A stretch of DNA of 64,000 nucleotides, from the NCBI RefSeq assembly GCF_965363235.1, contig NC_134844.1:72223497-72287496 (forward strand), written 5' to 3'. The stretch comes from Mytilus galloprovincialis (lineage: Eukaryota > Mollusca > Bivalvia > Mytilida > Mytilidae). Made by a program: the position numbers and the translations under genes. This document shows, piece after piece, positions 1-12,166 of this stretch; position 1 is the first letter of the stretch, and each line of letters begins with the position of its first letter. The notes under the pieces were generated by a model, which saw nothing but the letters and a program-made list of their open reading frames with translations, was not told where the DNA came from and searched no databases.

Positions 1-403
1 AAAATCTTTAAAACACGGATATTATAAGTTGCCCGTCACAGAGTCCTTATTTACAATCACTTTGATATTTCCGTAAAGTTGTCAGGCGGTCAAAATCAAA
101 ACAATGAACGCGAATATCAGTGAATTTTTCGTGCTTTCGTGAGTTTATTCTTCTTGAAATAGTGACTTTTTAATTTTACGTGGGAACCTAGAGTTCAACG
201 ACTACACATACAAGGTTTGGACTTGCTTATTCTTTGGAAATTCAAGTTTCATATTTCACCCCGGCAACCTGTTTTTGTAATGACCTTGTAAGCCAATTTT
301 CAACACGAAGTTTGCAAATTTGACGTTTCAGCCATTTTAGCCTGTATTTTACACTGTAATGTTAACAGCCTCTCGCTTCGATTTTTAAATAGCTCAGGAA
401 CCT

Positions 404-1202
404 GGGCCCAGTTTCACGAAGCTGTCTTAGGACTAAGACATGTCTTAGGATGGTCTTACGACATAGCTTAGTCCTAAGTAGGTTTCACAAAGCGGTCCTA
501 AATTAGGACATCTCTTAAAGTTGGTCATAAAGTTAGGACAACGCGAGAGGTGTCTTATGATGGTCTTAGGATAGTTATACGTTTATTTATATAAATTACA
601 CTCAATTTTTATATTAATTTTGAAAAAAAAAAATATCTTACTATTATCTAATTATCTATTCTCCTGTTCCTGCTTAAAACATATATACATTGACGGATTA
701 TCAGGATTTGTCAGCAATGAAAATTCGATGTATTGATATAAAAATTGCACGATTTTATCTCTTAACCTTTTATAACCAATAAAGTCGAAATTGAATTCAA
801 CTCACTTGTACCAAAACAATGTCATAATTATATATTCTTTTTTCTTAATTTTGCATTGAAAATTTCATATTGATACTGATGTATTGTTTAAAGATAATTA
901 AATATAAATTACTTTATTTTTTTATATTTATTTTGCAAATTATGTCATTATATTAAACAATACGTTTAGAATAATTTATGGTAAGACATACTACATTTAC
1001 ATGATTTTTTCCGTAGATCATATTTATATTTGAAAATTTAAAGAACTTGCGACAGGTTTAGGATGTCTTTGCTAAGATGATCCTAAGACATCTTCGAGAC
1101 GAGGTCTGATTTATGTCCTAGGATAGTCATACGAGGATCATAAGACATGTCCTAAGATATGTCTTATGACATGTCTTAGGATAGCTTCGTGAAACCGGCC
1201 CC
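404..1202. mobile_element. Terminal-inverted-repeat element (about 0.8 kb MITE)
   Basis: The left end GGGCCCAGTTTCACGAAGC mirrors the right end GCTTCGTGAAACCGGCCC. The inverted similarity runs inward as repeated (T)CCTAAGACATGTC motifs for about 150 bp on each side, around an AT-rich core without coding capacity. The target duplication is unclear. Confidence 0.8.
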
Positions 1203-2549
1203 TGTATTTTTGCAACAACAGTCATTATGTTTCGTTTAAATGGTGTATATTGTTGTGTATATTCATTTTCTGCCCCGGCAACCTGTCTATCACTTAAATT
1301 AAAATTAAAACAGACATTTTTCAAAATTCCCTATCATTTTAATGTAATTTCCGTGACCCGTATCCGATTTCTTTAGTATAATATTCAAATAAGCAAAGTG
1401 GCGTTGATTTCTGGATATGTTATACAAGTCATGCTTTTTTGTTGCATTTCAGACTGCCTTGACATTAGTTGCAAAAAAGATTAGTTTATATATGTCATAA
1501 AAATTAATTTTTTAACACAAAAAAAGGATGAATCATTTACTATAATAAGTTCATAGTAACTTATTTGATCGTACTTTTGAAAATCATATTGTCAAACAGC
1601 TTAACAAATTAAGGGGTATTGTGACGTCATTCGTGTGCAATTTATGACGTCATTCGTGTGCAATTTATGACATATTTGACAAAAAAGTTCATGAGTATAT
1701 GTATTGATTCTGGTAAAATAGGAAGTGTCTTGCCTTGATTTTTCACTGATATCAAAATCTTTATAGACATTTGTGTTTTATAAATAACATTTTTTGAAAT
1801 ATTGCTAATCCTAAATGTTAACGAGAAGCCCTTCAAATAAGACAGTTACTATTATTATTGCATCATAAAATCGCCTCCTCACACAATTATTGTTTCGTAG
1901 ACATTGTCAGATTGACAGGTCTTTAGATTTAAAAAAATATCATCACTGATTGCATGCATTGTATTGTTAATATTCAAGTTGTCTGCCTTTCTTGTGTAAT
2001 AAAAGAAACAGAAGATAACGAAGTGCATGAGAATCGAAACTCACGCCCTCTGGAAGGATAAGCAACATGAAACATCCGTGATATCAGTCCTACAAAGCGT
2101 TTTGAAAGGTGCGTCGTTAATTTCTTTCGTTCGTTTTCTTATTTGTTGTTGCTTAATTGATTACTTGATTTATCTGTTTCATTGTTTCATTTTTACATTC
2201 GTTTATTTGCATATTCCAACGCATTTTTCATTTGTTTTTATTTCATGCATTCTTACAGTAACACCAAGATAAATATAGGACGTATTTGCTTGTTTGAGAT
2301 ATTTTAAAAACACGTAACTAAATCTAGTTGCAATTGGAACGACAAATCCACTACGGAGAATTAAGCAATAACACTTTAATGTATTCTTATAGGTTGCTTG
2401 TGGTCTGGTTGAATCTACCCCTATCCAACATTCACTCTTTTAGCCAGTAGATGTTAAAATGTGTACTCTCTCACTAACAATCAACATACTTTGCAATACC
2501 TATATATACTTTCATGAAACGGGTCATGTTTATGTTTTGTATTCATCTT
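1203..2549. other. AT-rich DNA, no gene seen
   Basis: Nothing recognisable apart from a perfect 23-bp tandem duplication at 1623-1668. A short hydrophobic frame at 2027-2272 is low-complexity and unsupported. Confidence 0.5.
1623..1668. repeat. Two 23-bp tandem copies, each with TGACGTCA
   Basis: Two perfect copies starting GACGTCATTCGTGTGCAA. Each forms the CRE palindrome TGACGTCA, probably by chance. Confidence 0.9.
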
Positions 2550-2687
2550 TTCCCATGGGAACTTTAAAGTTCCTATGGGAACTCTAAACTTCCCATGGGA
2601 AAAGTAATTTTTCCCATGGGAACTTCCAATGTTCCCATGGGAAATTCTAATATTCCCATGGGAATTATCAAATTTCCCATGGGAAAT
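2550..2687. repeat. Array of TTCCCATGGGAA palindromes
   Basis: Seven copies of (T)TCCCATGGGAA, one with a C-to-T change, separated by 8-11 bp of varied AT-rich sequence. Confidence 0.9.
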
Positions 2688-2889
2688 GTACTTTTAATCA
2701 GCTGCAGTGACAAGAGTGACAACAGTGACAAGTTGGGACATATGGCATTTTTTTAATTTTTCAATAATCTATCACTGGGCAAATTTTTTTTGGGATATCT
2801 TGTAAACCGACAAAGTCAGATTTGCCGATACCGGAATGGCAAATTTGTCCCGCACAGTGTTTTCTTCTCATATATGTTATGATGGTATG

Positions 2890-3455
2890 ATACTAAACCC
2901 CTAATGGGAAGGATTGTGCCTGATGTTCATATGATGAAATCATAATCTTTCTGTCAGTGTAATTGAAGTCTGAAGCTGGCATGTCAGTTAACTGCTAGTA
3001 GTCTGTTGTTATTTATGTATTATTGTCATTTTGTTTATTTTCTTTGGTTACATCTTCTGACACCAGACTCGGACTTCTCTTGAACTGAATTTTCATGTGC
3101 GTATTGTTATGCGTTTACTTTTCTACATTGGTTAGAGGTATAGGGGGAGGGTTGAGATCTCACAAACATGTTTAACCCCGCCGCATTTTTGCGCCTGTCC
3201 CAAGTCAGGAGCCTCTGGCCTTTATTAGTCTTGTATTATTTTAATTTTAGTTTCTTGTGTACAATTTGGAAATTAGTATGGCGTTCATTATCACTGGACT
3301 AGTATATATTTGTTTAGGGGCCAGCTGAAGGACGCCTCCGGGTGCGGGAATTTCTCGCTACATTGAAGACCTGCTGGTGACCCTCTGCTGTTGTTTTTAT
3401 TTGGTCGGGTTGTTGTCTCTTTGACACATTCCCCATTTCCATTCTCAATTTTATT
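2890..3455 (+). repeat. Mussel dispersed repeat A (near full copy)
   Basis: Contains CACCAGACTCGGACTTCTC, GCCTGTCCCAAGTCAGGAG, GACGCCTCCGGGTGCGGGAA and the tail TTGTCTCTTTGACACATTCC. The same order, reversed and split, recurs at 18215-19015. Family type unknown; no coding capacity. Confidence 0.75.
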
Positions 3456-5899
3456 GTATTTGTTAATTTGATATCATACAATATATTCGCGTTATTGACT
3501 GCAAGATATATGTGTACCTACATTTTGTATAGCAAATATCAAATCAATCAATCAATCTTAATCATCGTTATCACATATTATCTCCTTGATTATCATCATT
3601 ATTATCATTTGTTTACTTAGCGTATCTCTTCTTTTTATTGTAGGTTGCTTAATAGCATTAAAATTGACAATCCTTATGTATTCCTGATTTCTTAATTGTG
3701 ACGTATATATAAATATTAACGTAGAACTTGGGAGTGTAGTGTAATGAAGTAACAAGAACGGTAAAAATAAAATAATTGATAATTTTAATTTTTAAATGTT
3801 GAAATTATTTAAAAATGGAGAATAAGTTTTTTTTCGAAGTTTTGACATTGTTTTAAATCGGCCTTGACTAAACTGATAAATATAATATCCGTACAGTGAA
3901 GGAAATCATATACCGGTAACTATTTGATGAGCTGACGAAATATTAGAGACCAAAGATACCTTTGAAAGATACATGTACCAAACTCTCATGACGAAAACGT
4001 ACACACAACACCATCGTTGAAAAGGAGAAAGACGAACAGACAATCTATAATGTTTCATAAAGAACAAATTCGAAAACTAAGACCTGAGCAACACGAACCC
4101 AAAATTCCAAAAAAAGAAACCGAGAGGAAAGTGAAATAAACATATCAAACGCGGACCGCGATGAGGACATCAAAATGAGCTTTGACGTCAACTGTAATTC
4201 ACTTATCGTTGGTCTCTAACAACAGAAGCCAGGTATCAGGAGAATATAAACGCCTCTATTTGACTGCATATTAGACGATTGCAGAATAGAAATATATGCA
4301 TTTAGCAAACAGATCAATTTTCTAGAACAAGAAAGAACTCCAGGTGTTCTGCGACTTATGTGCTCTTAATTTGTAACAGATCTAGATCCCAAAGATGTTT
4401 GAAGATGACCAATAAGTGTGAACATAGACGACATTGTTAAATCGCAAAGGGCGACTGTGTCAATAGATGTCTTTGTAAGTCAATTAACGTATGTAAAGGT
4501 GGCATATCTATTATTGGAAATACAATAATACTTATCAAATGACCACGTATATTATCAGAATTATTGTTTGACAGTTGGGATGATGGTTGACCAATTAATG
4601 TCTTTGAAATCTTCAATAACAATGATCGATTCCCGAATATAGAAATTCTATAGTAAAATCCATACACATATGGCGTGTTTGTGAGGTGTTAACTTTCTAA
4701 AAATATGTAAGACAATCTTGTATGGTTTGACAAGTTATATTCTGTCACGGGCAGTTTTATACAATGACCATTAGTTAAGTATAACAAATTCATGATGAAA
4801 TAATAATTGTTTTCACTGGTAAAAGAGAAAGTTTTTGCGTATTCGAAATAATATCATATAATGTTAAGGAAACAAATATATGCATATTCCCTACCTACAT
4901 TGTTCATTGTACATGTAGTTTATAAAAAAAAAATGGGTAGTTATTTTTTTTAACTTCAATTTGATAAAACAGTTAAGGGAAAAAGTTTAAAAAACATAAA
5001 ACAAAACAAAAAACAGCAAACTCCAAAGCAAATTTAAAACAGAAAGCCCCTTAAAACAAACAACAAAAACAACGGCTCAAACGCATCAAACGAATGGTAA
5101 ACATCTGTCATATCCCTGATTTTTCTTTCTATGGAAAATAGTTGAAACACTCTGGAAATGGTAAGAAAATATTAAAGATGTTTGAATAAATATTTTATAC
5201 CAGACACTAAAACTTTTCTAAAAGCACTAGAAAAAGACTTCAGCATTCCTTGGAGGTTGTTTACATTACACAATGTTCGATAGTTCGCAAGGTACCAGCG
5301 TCTGGGGTTAATAAACTTGAATCTTAGACAACCTTTCAGAAATCTGGACAACTTAGGAAATTAGACAATTATATCGTAGGAGTGGTAGAAAATGTGATAC
5401 GACATCTTTCTGTCGGAAAGTAATGCGACGTTTATAATTTGTTTTACTTCAATAGCAATGTATATTTATTTACGTCAATATTGGAATTATAAATATACTG
5501 TTCTATATCCAAAGCAATAAACCGAATTAAGAGTTCTCCATAATGTAGATGGCTTATCTCATATAAGTCATGGCCCTTCCCTGTTGGTTCCGATATTTTT
5601 TTTACGATATTTTTTTTACATTTTTCCCATGTAAAGTACTACTTGCTGTCAGTAAACAATATATAAAATATGTTAAACATGTACTTCCGGTTTATTATGT
5701 TACTCTTTCATACAACATGAAAATGTAAGCATACGCAATATATTTGGAGTAAAACTGTTGTTGAAACTAATTTTATTTTCTAAACTTTCAGTTGATACCA
5801 AGTTATCAAAAATATCTTTCATGGTTGATATATTTCACAGGCTGAACAAGTACATTTTGTACTAAATCCCTAATTAGTGATTACGCACCAAAAACCTGA
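3456..5899. other. Non-coding stretch with repeat scraps
   Basis: Only fragments of dispersed mussel repeats are visible: about 3950-4130 (CCTGAGCAACACGAACCC) and about 5040-5115 (CAAACGAATGGTAAACA). No gene is supported. Confidence 0.5.
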
Positions 5900-6020
5900 A
5901 AAAGCAATGAAAGGTAACAAAGGGACATTCAAACTCATAAATCGAAAACAGATTGACAATGTTAATGCCAAAAAAAAGACAAAAAACAAACAAACAGTAG
6001 TATAAAAAACACAACATACT
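5900..6020 (+). repeat. Mussel dispersed repeat E fragment
   Basis: GGGACATTCAAACTCATAAA followed by TCGAAAAC and an A-rich run with ACAAACAAACAGTAG. Related copies are near 16718 and 31205. Confidence 0.65.
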
Positions 6021-8090
6021 CTACATATAAAACTATATATATGTCTGCCATACTTAGACCTTAATTAGCCAATTTGAAACTGTTAATAATTTTGTACAAA
6101 ATACCCTTTTGTGTTCGTTTGTGTTGTAGTCGCCTCTTTGAAATTGTTATGAACTCTAAATTATTTCTACAGTTTCTTTTGTTTTTGTGTTCAATTCGAT
6201 AAATCATAATCATTTGCTGATAATTTTAAGTATTATTGAAGCATCTCTCCCTGTACAATTTCTCTATTTTCGTAAAAACAAATACAGATACTATCTTAGA
6301 ATTTCCGAAGTCCAGAATCTTCGTTTTCTTATTACTTTTCCTACAAATTTTCATCAAATTTTTCCATCAGAATAATGCGTCAGGAACCATTTAAATAGAC
6401 AATATTCCCTAGTGAAAAATACAATTTGCAAGTGTAATAATTTCTGAAGTCATATTTGCGTGTTGCTAGAACAATGCTGGAATACTTTAATTCATCATAA
6501 TCAGTAATATTTAGTAAGTTGAGCATCCAAACTGCCCATGGGATGAACGAGATTATATTCCTGCGTGCCGCTGAAACCAACACTTACCATTTTTTATTGA
6601 AGACGAAAGGTTAAAAAGTTACGAAAACAACAAGATGGTTGTCAGTCAATAAAATATGTTATTTTTAGAATAAGAAATACGTCAAATAAATCATATCTTT
6701 TATACTTGTTTGCATATAGATATTCACAACTGGGTCATATTAGACATATGGTATTATTAAAATTGATGAAATTGACAATCACATGACGTAAGGAGTCACG
6801 TGATGATGTCAGCCATTTTATAACAAAAATAATTGAGATTCGCCGCATAACTGAACTTCAAGTTATCTGGTGCAACTCAATATTTACCATTAATTTTGTT
6901 AACCCCCAAGGGTAACACCAGCCCAGTAGACAATACATTGGTACTGGAATGAAATACGCATATTGTTGCGTATTGAACTTTGCTATTTTAAAATTTTTGG
7001 GAATTAGGTTTTGTCTTTCCTCTTTAAATATTTCTGTTGTACCAGATGTGCATTTCGACAATTTTAAATATCTCTTTAGAGGATTATTTAAAGTTAGAAA
7101 TATCTAGAGAGAACCATTCCCCGTTAAATTTTCAATATGAAACAACTCGAAAACAAGTACACATACCCATAGTTTTCTTCTCTTTTAGTTTTTAAGTTAT
7201 ATACTATCATTTAAGAATAATCTTTTAAAAAGCTTGATATTTTGAAAATGAGTAGTATACATCTTCAAGTAGATAGTTAATTGTCTCATTGGCAACCATA
7301 AATCATCTCTTAATATTTATGTATGTACCTTTTAATGTAAGAGACAGTCGTATGATTATCAATGAGGATAACATCGTTATGAATTATATTGTCCGACAGG
7401 ACAATAGGATTAACAATTTTAAACCCTTCATGATAATACGCAGTATATTCTCGGAGTTAAATAAGATGATAGCAAAGTGTATATTTCCTCGGAGAAAAAT
7501 ATAAACATATATATGAACTTCTGAATTGTTTCTTGCAATTCATAATGGCGGAGAGACATGCAACAATGTATAATATCTCCATCTTTGTCAAAAAGGGTTT
7601 ACCGTCTGCAAGCATGCAAACGGTCCGAGTACACAGTTATTTCGTAGTGCATTTCCTTTAGACAATAAATGGAAATAAAAAAAATCCCACCTGCACTTTC
7701 TCCATAATATTTTTACAGTGTGTTGTACTACTTTTGAGACAAATTATATCAAAAATATAGAAAACTTCATCAGCTCTAACTCAAAATATGGACAATTTTA
7801 TGTGAAGGGGGGCTTGAAATCTTTTGACAGCTTCCGAAATGCTAATTTTTGACCTTTTTCAACTGGACCAAATCACTTCTTTACATTATAATTCATGAAT
7901 CAAATTTTTTTACAGTGTAATTTTATCCCCCTTCTTGCTACTTGAGGCATAAAATATAAATAAATAAATTTGGAAGGGGTATAAAAAAAATTGACAAGTA
8001 ACACACTGTCCACAGTAGGGACTATATTCGTGGACAACGAAAATCAAGGGACGATAACTGTGTACTCGGACCAAAAAGGAACAAATAAAG
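6021..8090. other. AT-rich DNA, no gene seen
   Basis: No splice-bounded coding segment or repeat that I recognise. The short open frames here are random. Confidence 0.45.
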
Positions 8091-8094
8091 AATA

Positions 8095-8335
8095 CCAAAC
8101 TCGGAGGAATATTCAAAACGGAAAGTTCTTTATCAAAAAGAAAATCAACAGCTCAAACACATTAAATAATGGATAACAACTTTCATATTCGTGACTTGGT
8201 ACGGGCAGTTTTTTATGTAGAAAATTGTGGATAAATCTTCGGTTAATAACTAGCTAAATCTCTCAGTCACATAAAATGTCATCCTATTGACAACAATGAG
8301 TGAACAAAACAAACAGACACAATAGGTAATAGAGA
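8095..8335 (+). repeat. Mussel dispersed repeat D copy 1
   Basis: Shares AAAACGGAAAGTTC, TCAAAATCAACAGCTCAAACACAT-like and TGAGTGAACAAAACAAACAG blocks, in the same order, with 9596-9842. About 75-80 percent similar by eye. Confidence 0.75.
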
Positions 8336-9595
8336 AAACACAACTAACAAATGTTGACATTAAACTATATGTTGGCAAGTTTTGTTTATGTTCTTTTTGG
8401 TTTTGGTTCAATTTGATGCATTTGAAAAGAAAACTTAATTCAGATTGCAAAGTTTTTTTTCAAAATATTTAATGAAAGTACAAGTCTGTTAATTTATATG
8501 ACTAAAGCTTCAATTACTTTATTTTGATTTTAATCCTTTGTTTTTTGTTTGAATGTAGTGTATTTATGTATGAAAGGTTTATTTTGTTCTTTTTAAAGAA
8601 ACATAAAAAAAATCTTTGAATGACTCCCAGTTGTAAAACAGCTTTATTGGCCTCGATGATTCGACATTTTTACAATATCCCTGCATCAAAAGCATTGCTA
8701 TTTAAGAATGATACATGTTGACATAATATACCAAAGGGCTATGATCAACTTCTCGATACAATTGCACGAAATGGACATCGGCTGTCGGTCATTTGATGGT
8801 CAGGAATTGATATCTTCAACATCCTACACAAAGTCAACTGCTGTAGGGTATTTTGTATTTATATTTCATTATCAAAGAGATCACTATTGCTTATTACATA
8901 ATAAATGTAGATTCTTCCACTGCAACAAGTGTGTTACGATATTTCTCTACTTGAGACAGTTAAATTATAATTTTTAAAGTGCAAGTTTTGCCGAGATTAT
9001 TTTAGTAATAAGCAGAGAATATATATCATAATACACAAGTTGTAGTGGTGAAATATGTTTTTTAAAAGATTTCCAGAAAGCGTTCTGTATATGTGACGTC
9101 ATCTGGCATGGTCGCCTTTTTTATGACATCACAATAGGGAAATTCAGAAGACACCAAGAAAATTTGACGTCATAATTCGATTTCGGCAAATCATTTGCCG
9201 AGAAAATCATTTGCCGAGCACAGATATTTCACTAGCGAGGAAAAATAGTTTTCTTACAGCGCGATCAAGAAATTGGAAAATAACACAACAAATAGATTAC
9301 AGAAAGTTCAGCTTAACCAGATTGATAGACGTATTTACACTTTTTTTGGTATTTAGCTGAGTTTTGTCTCCGAATGACCTTAGATCTGTTCCGGATAAAC
9401 TTCTGACGTCAAGCAAAAATCGCTAGTTTAATGTATAGGAAGTGTACACGTTTAATCTTCCACTAAAATTGAAGAATTAAGGACTAAAAATAAAGAATAG
9501 AGAAAAATAGTCAAACATAGTCAAAGAATACATAAAATAGTGAAGTGCAAATGTTTGATGAAGAATGAGCAATATAAACTTTTTACAAATATACT
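8336..9595. other. AT-rich DNA, no gene seen
   Basis: Holds a small repeat of ATTTGCCGAG(AAAATC) at about 9190-9220 and several GACGTCA motifs at 9095-9170, but no gene. Confidence 0.45.
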
Positions 9596-9842
9596 GACCT
9601 CTGAGGAAAATTTAAAAAGGAAATTTCCTAATCAAATGGCAAAATCAAGAGCTCAAACACACCAAACGAATGGATAACAACTGTCATATTCCCGTCTTTG
9701 CACAGACATTTTCTTTTATAGAAAAATAGTGGGTTAAACCTGGTTTTATAGCTAGCACATGTAAGACAAGTGCATAAAATTTCATCATATCGACAACGAT
9801 GTGTGAACAAAACAAACAGACATGATAGGTATAAATGTCAAA
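9596..9842 (+). repeat. Mussel dispersed repeat D copy 2
   Basis: Direct relative of 8095-8335, 1.5 kb away. It includes CAAATGGCAAAATCAAGAGC, ACCAAACGAATGGATAACAA and TGTGAACAAAACAAACAGAC. Confidence 0.75.
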
Positions 9843-10690
9843 ACATTGTTTTATTATCTTAATCACTATAAAATGAGAGTATATCCCTAATCCAGACCAT
9901 TATATCAAAACTGTTGGTCTTCAACATTCTGTTTACATTTCGCTATTTTATCAACTGTCATTTGTTTGAACGATAGAGACACTTGATTCGAAATTGATAT
10001 CCCTTAGATTAAACACTGACCACGGACACTAATAGACTTCCGAATGTTGTCAACAATAATTATTTTCATCGTATGTACATCGTAAGACTGCTAAGTAATA
10101 AGTCAAGCTATGTTATTGACACTGTCGACAGAGTTAACAGACAGGAAGTAGACGATTGGACAAGCGCAGTCTTGATTTAATTGTTTTAATGTTACCATTT
10201 ATAACCATATTAAATCTTTTGTATGGCGTTTTCAGGGCGTTGTCAGTTTTCGTCGACTTTTGAAAAGTTTTACATGTCACTTTTGGTATATCTTCCGCCT
10301 TTACCCACAGCTGCTTGGGACTCGGCTAGCAGATTAAAATTTTGTTTATCAATGTTTCAATATTTTTCCTATCTTTTAGTTTAACATTATAAACGTTTTT
10401 AAAGCTGACCTTTATATTTCAATGTTTTATAATAATGTGCAGTAATTTGCTATCAATATTTGTATATTGAAAAATCCTACAGGGATTTAAGTCGCCATTT
10501 TGATTTGCTACCCATCTTTAAATTAAAAAACAATGTATGTGCCTTTATAACTTACAATCATTTCCTTCCTAAATGTTTCTGCCTATGGACTGGTACCTTG
10601 TTAATTTGCGCGTTATATATTTAATTAAGCGTGTCGGCCATAGTACAAAACAGGATTCATACGCATACCCGTAAAGATAAAAAAAGAAAA
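9843..10690. other. AT-rich DNA, no gene seen
   Basis: I see no coding exon, repeat or other structure in this stretch. Confidence 0.45.
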
Positions 10691-10696
10691 AAAAAG

Positions 10697-10801
10697 AAGA
10701 TGTGGTATGATTGTCAATGAGACAACTCTCCACAAGAGACTACACGACACAGAAGTTAACAACCCTAGGTCACCGTACGGCCTTCAACAATGAGCAAACG
10801 T
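10697..10801 (-). repeat. Mussel dispersed repeat B, truncated copy
   Basis: Reverse-strand end of family B: GAAGATGTGGTATGATTG, ATGAGACAACTCTCCACAAG and GGTCACCGTACGGCCTTCAA. This family is the most frequent repeat in the window. Confidence 0.85.
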
Positions 10802-11611
10802 AGCATGTTCTCGTCTTGATATATGCATACAAAAGTAAATAATATGCTATAATTTAATATGAAAAAAAAATCGAAATGACGGGCACATGTCCATTTCAGT
10901 GAAAAGAGATCACATGATTTGATAAAAGAGGTACTGCTTAGTTTTAACTGTAAGCAATATACATACATATTTTTTATATAAAACGTAATCTTGATTTTTT
11001 GTAATTATTTGCTCAACATTTTTCTTATAAAATTGAGAATGGAAATGGGGAATGTGCCAAAGAGATACTAGTGAATACAAATAACAATGGTGTGTCCGAA
11101 AAACGGTATTCTAGAGTAAAAACACACATATATATATATTTGATGAACATAATGAACACTTGTTTTCCGGGCTATAAGAAACTTTTGAAAAATTCATTTT
11201 TAACAAATTAAACTTTTGTTGTATCAATATAGTTAATCGAGAGAGAACCAACCGTTATTTTCATGATGGGCTGGGAAGTGGTGTTTTGAAAATAAACAAT
11301 CTGATTGGCGTTGCAAGTTGCAAAAGTTAATAATCTTCATTCGGAAGATTAAAAATAGATATCCTGACCATCACAATGTGTGAACTAGTTATAAATGAAA
11401 GATGAGAATAAAGGAACCGAATTTGAAGATACCAATAGTGCAAGATATATTATTTCGATATTAATAAACTGAATGTTTAACTTATATTGAACTGTAGAAA
11501 TAAATGCAAAGCAGATCTGTTTATATATATATACTAGATAAGGGTTATGTCACTGTTTCTTTCTCCAAAAATAGGGGGCTCTTATGATTAGCTTGACAAG
11601 TGTCATTATGT

Positions 11612-11617
11612 TTTATT
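11612..11617 (-). terminator. Polyadenylation signal of the C1q gene
   Basis: AATAAA on the minus strand about 92 nt past the stop codon. A second AATAAA at 11690-11695 is only 14 nt past the stop and is the less likely one. Confidence 0.5.
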
Positions 11618-11708
11618 TAATAAATGAAGGTAATCTGCTATGTATTGCAAGAATGCTATGTAAAACATAATTTGTTTTGAAATGTTGCATTTATTTCAAT
11701 CAAACTGT

Positions 11709-12166
11709 TCAGTTTAGTAACCATCCAGAAAATGCTGTTCTACCGTATACATCACTATGTACTACACCAGTACCTTTGTAGGTAGAGTGCATACGAACGT
11801 AAACACTATCGCCCTTCGACACATGCGCAACAACTGTACCACTGACGTTGCCATCTGTACTATGGTTATGTAGGTAGGTGGTTCCAAACACGGTATTATT
11901 AATCATCAAGTCAAAGGAATGATATCCAGAACCCAGTCTTATAACCCACACAAAAACGTATATCCCGGTCTTTGGACAGGTAAAAACACCTGTATGGCTG
12001 TTATATCCACTACCCTGGTTTGTCTTAACTACATCAAATACCAGTCGTCGACCAACTCCCGGGTTTGTTATCTTTTTTGACTTGAAGGCGTAAAACGCTA
12101 TTACTGTGGATTTAGGAGATTCTGTACGTCTTTTACCACGGTAATTCACAGTGACGTCATACTGAC
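11709..12166 (-). CDS. C1q gene exon 2 (C1q domain and stop)
   Basis: This terminal exon has 458 nt (2 nt, 151 codons and the stop). It starts after an acceptor reading CCATTTTCAG and encodes the whole C1q head, ending SGWLLN-stop. All of the domain in one exon is usual for bivalve C1qDC genes. Confidence 0.88.

Noticed and set aside
2027..2272. 81-codon hydrophobic frame
   Set aside because: Low-complexity Phe/Ile/Leu-rich translation of T-rich DNA, with no splice or promoter support.
2550..2687. Possible CRISPR-like array
   Set aside because: The 12-bp palindrome is too short, the spacers are 8-11 bp and the DNA is eukaryotic.
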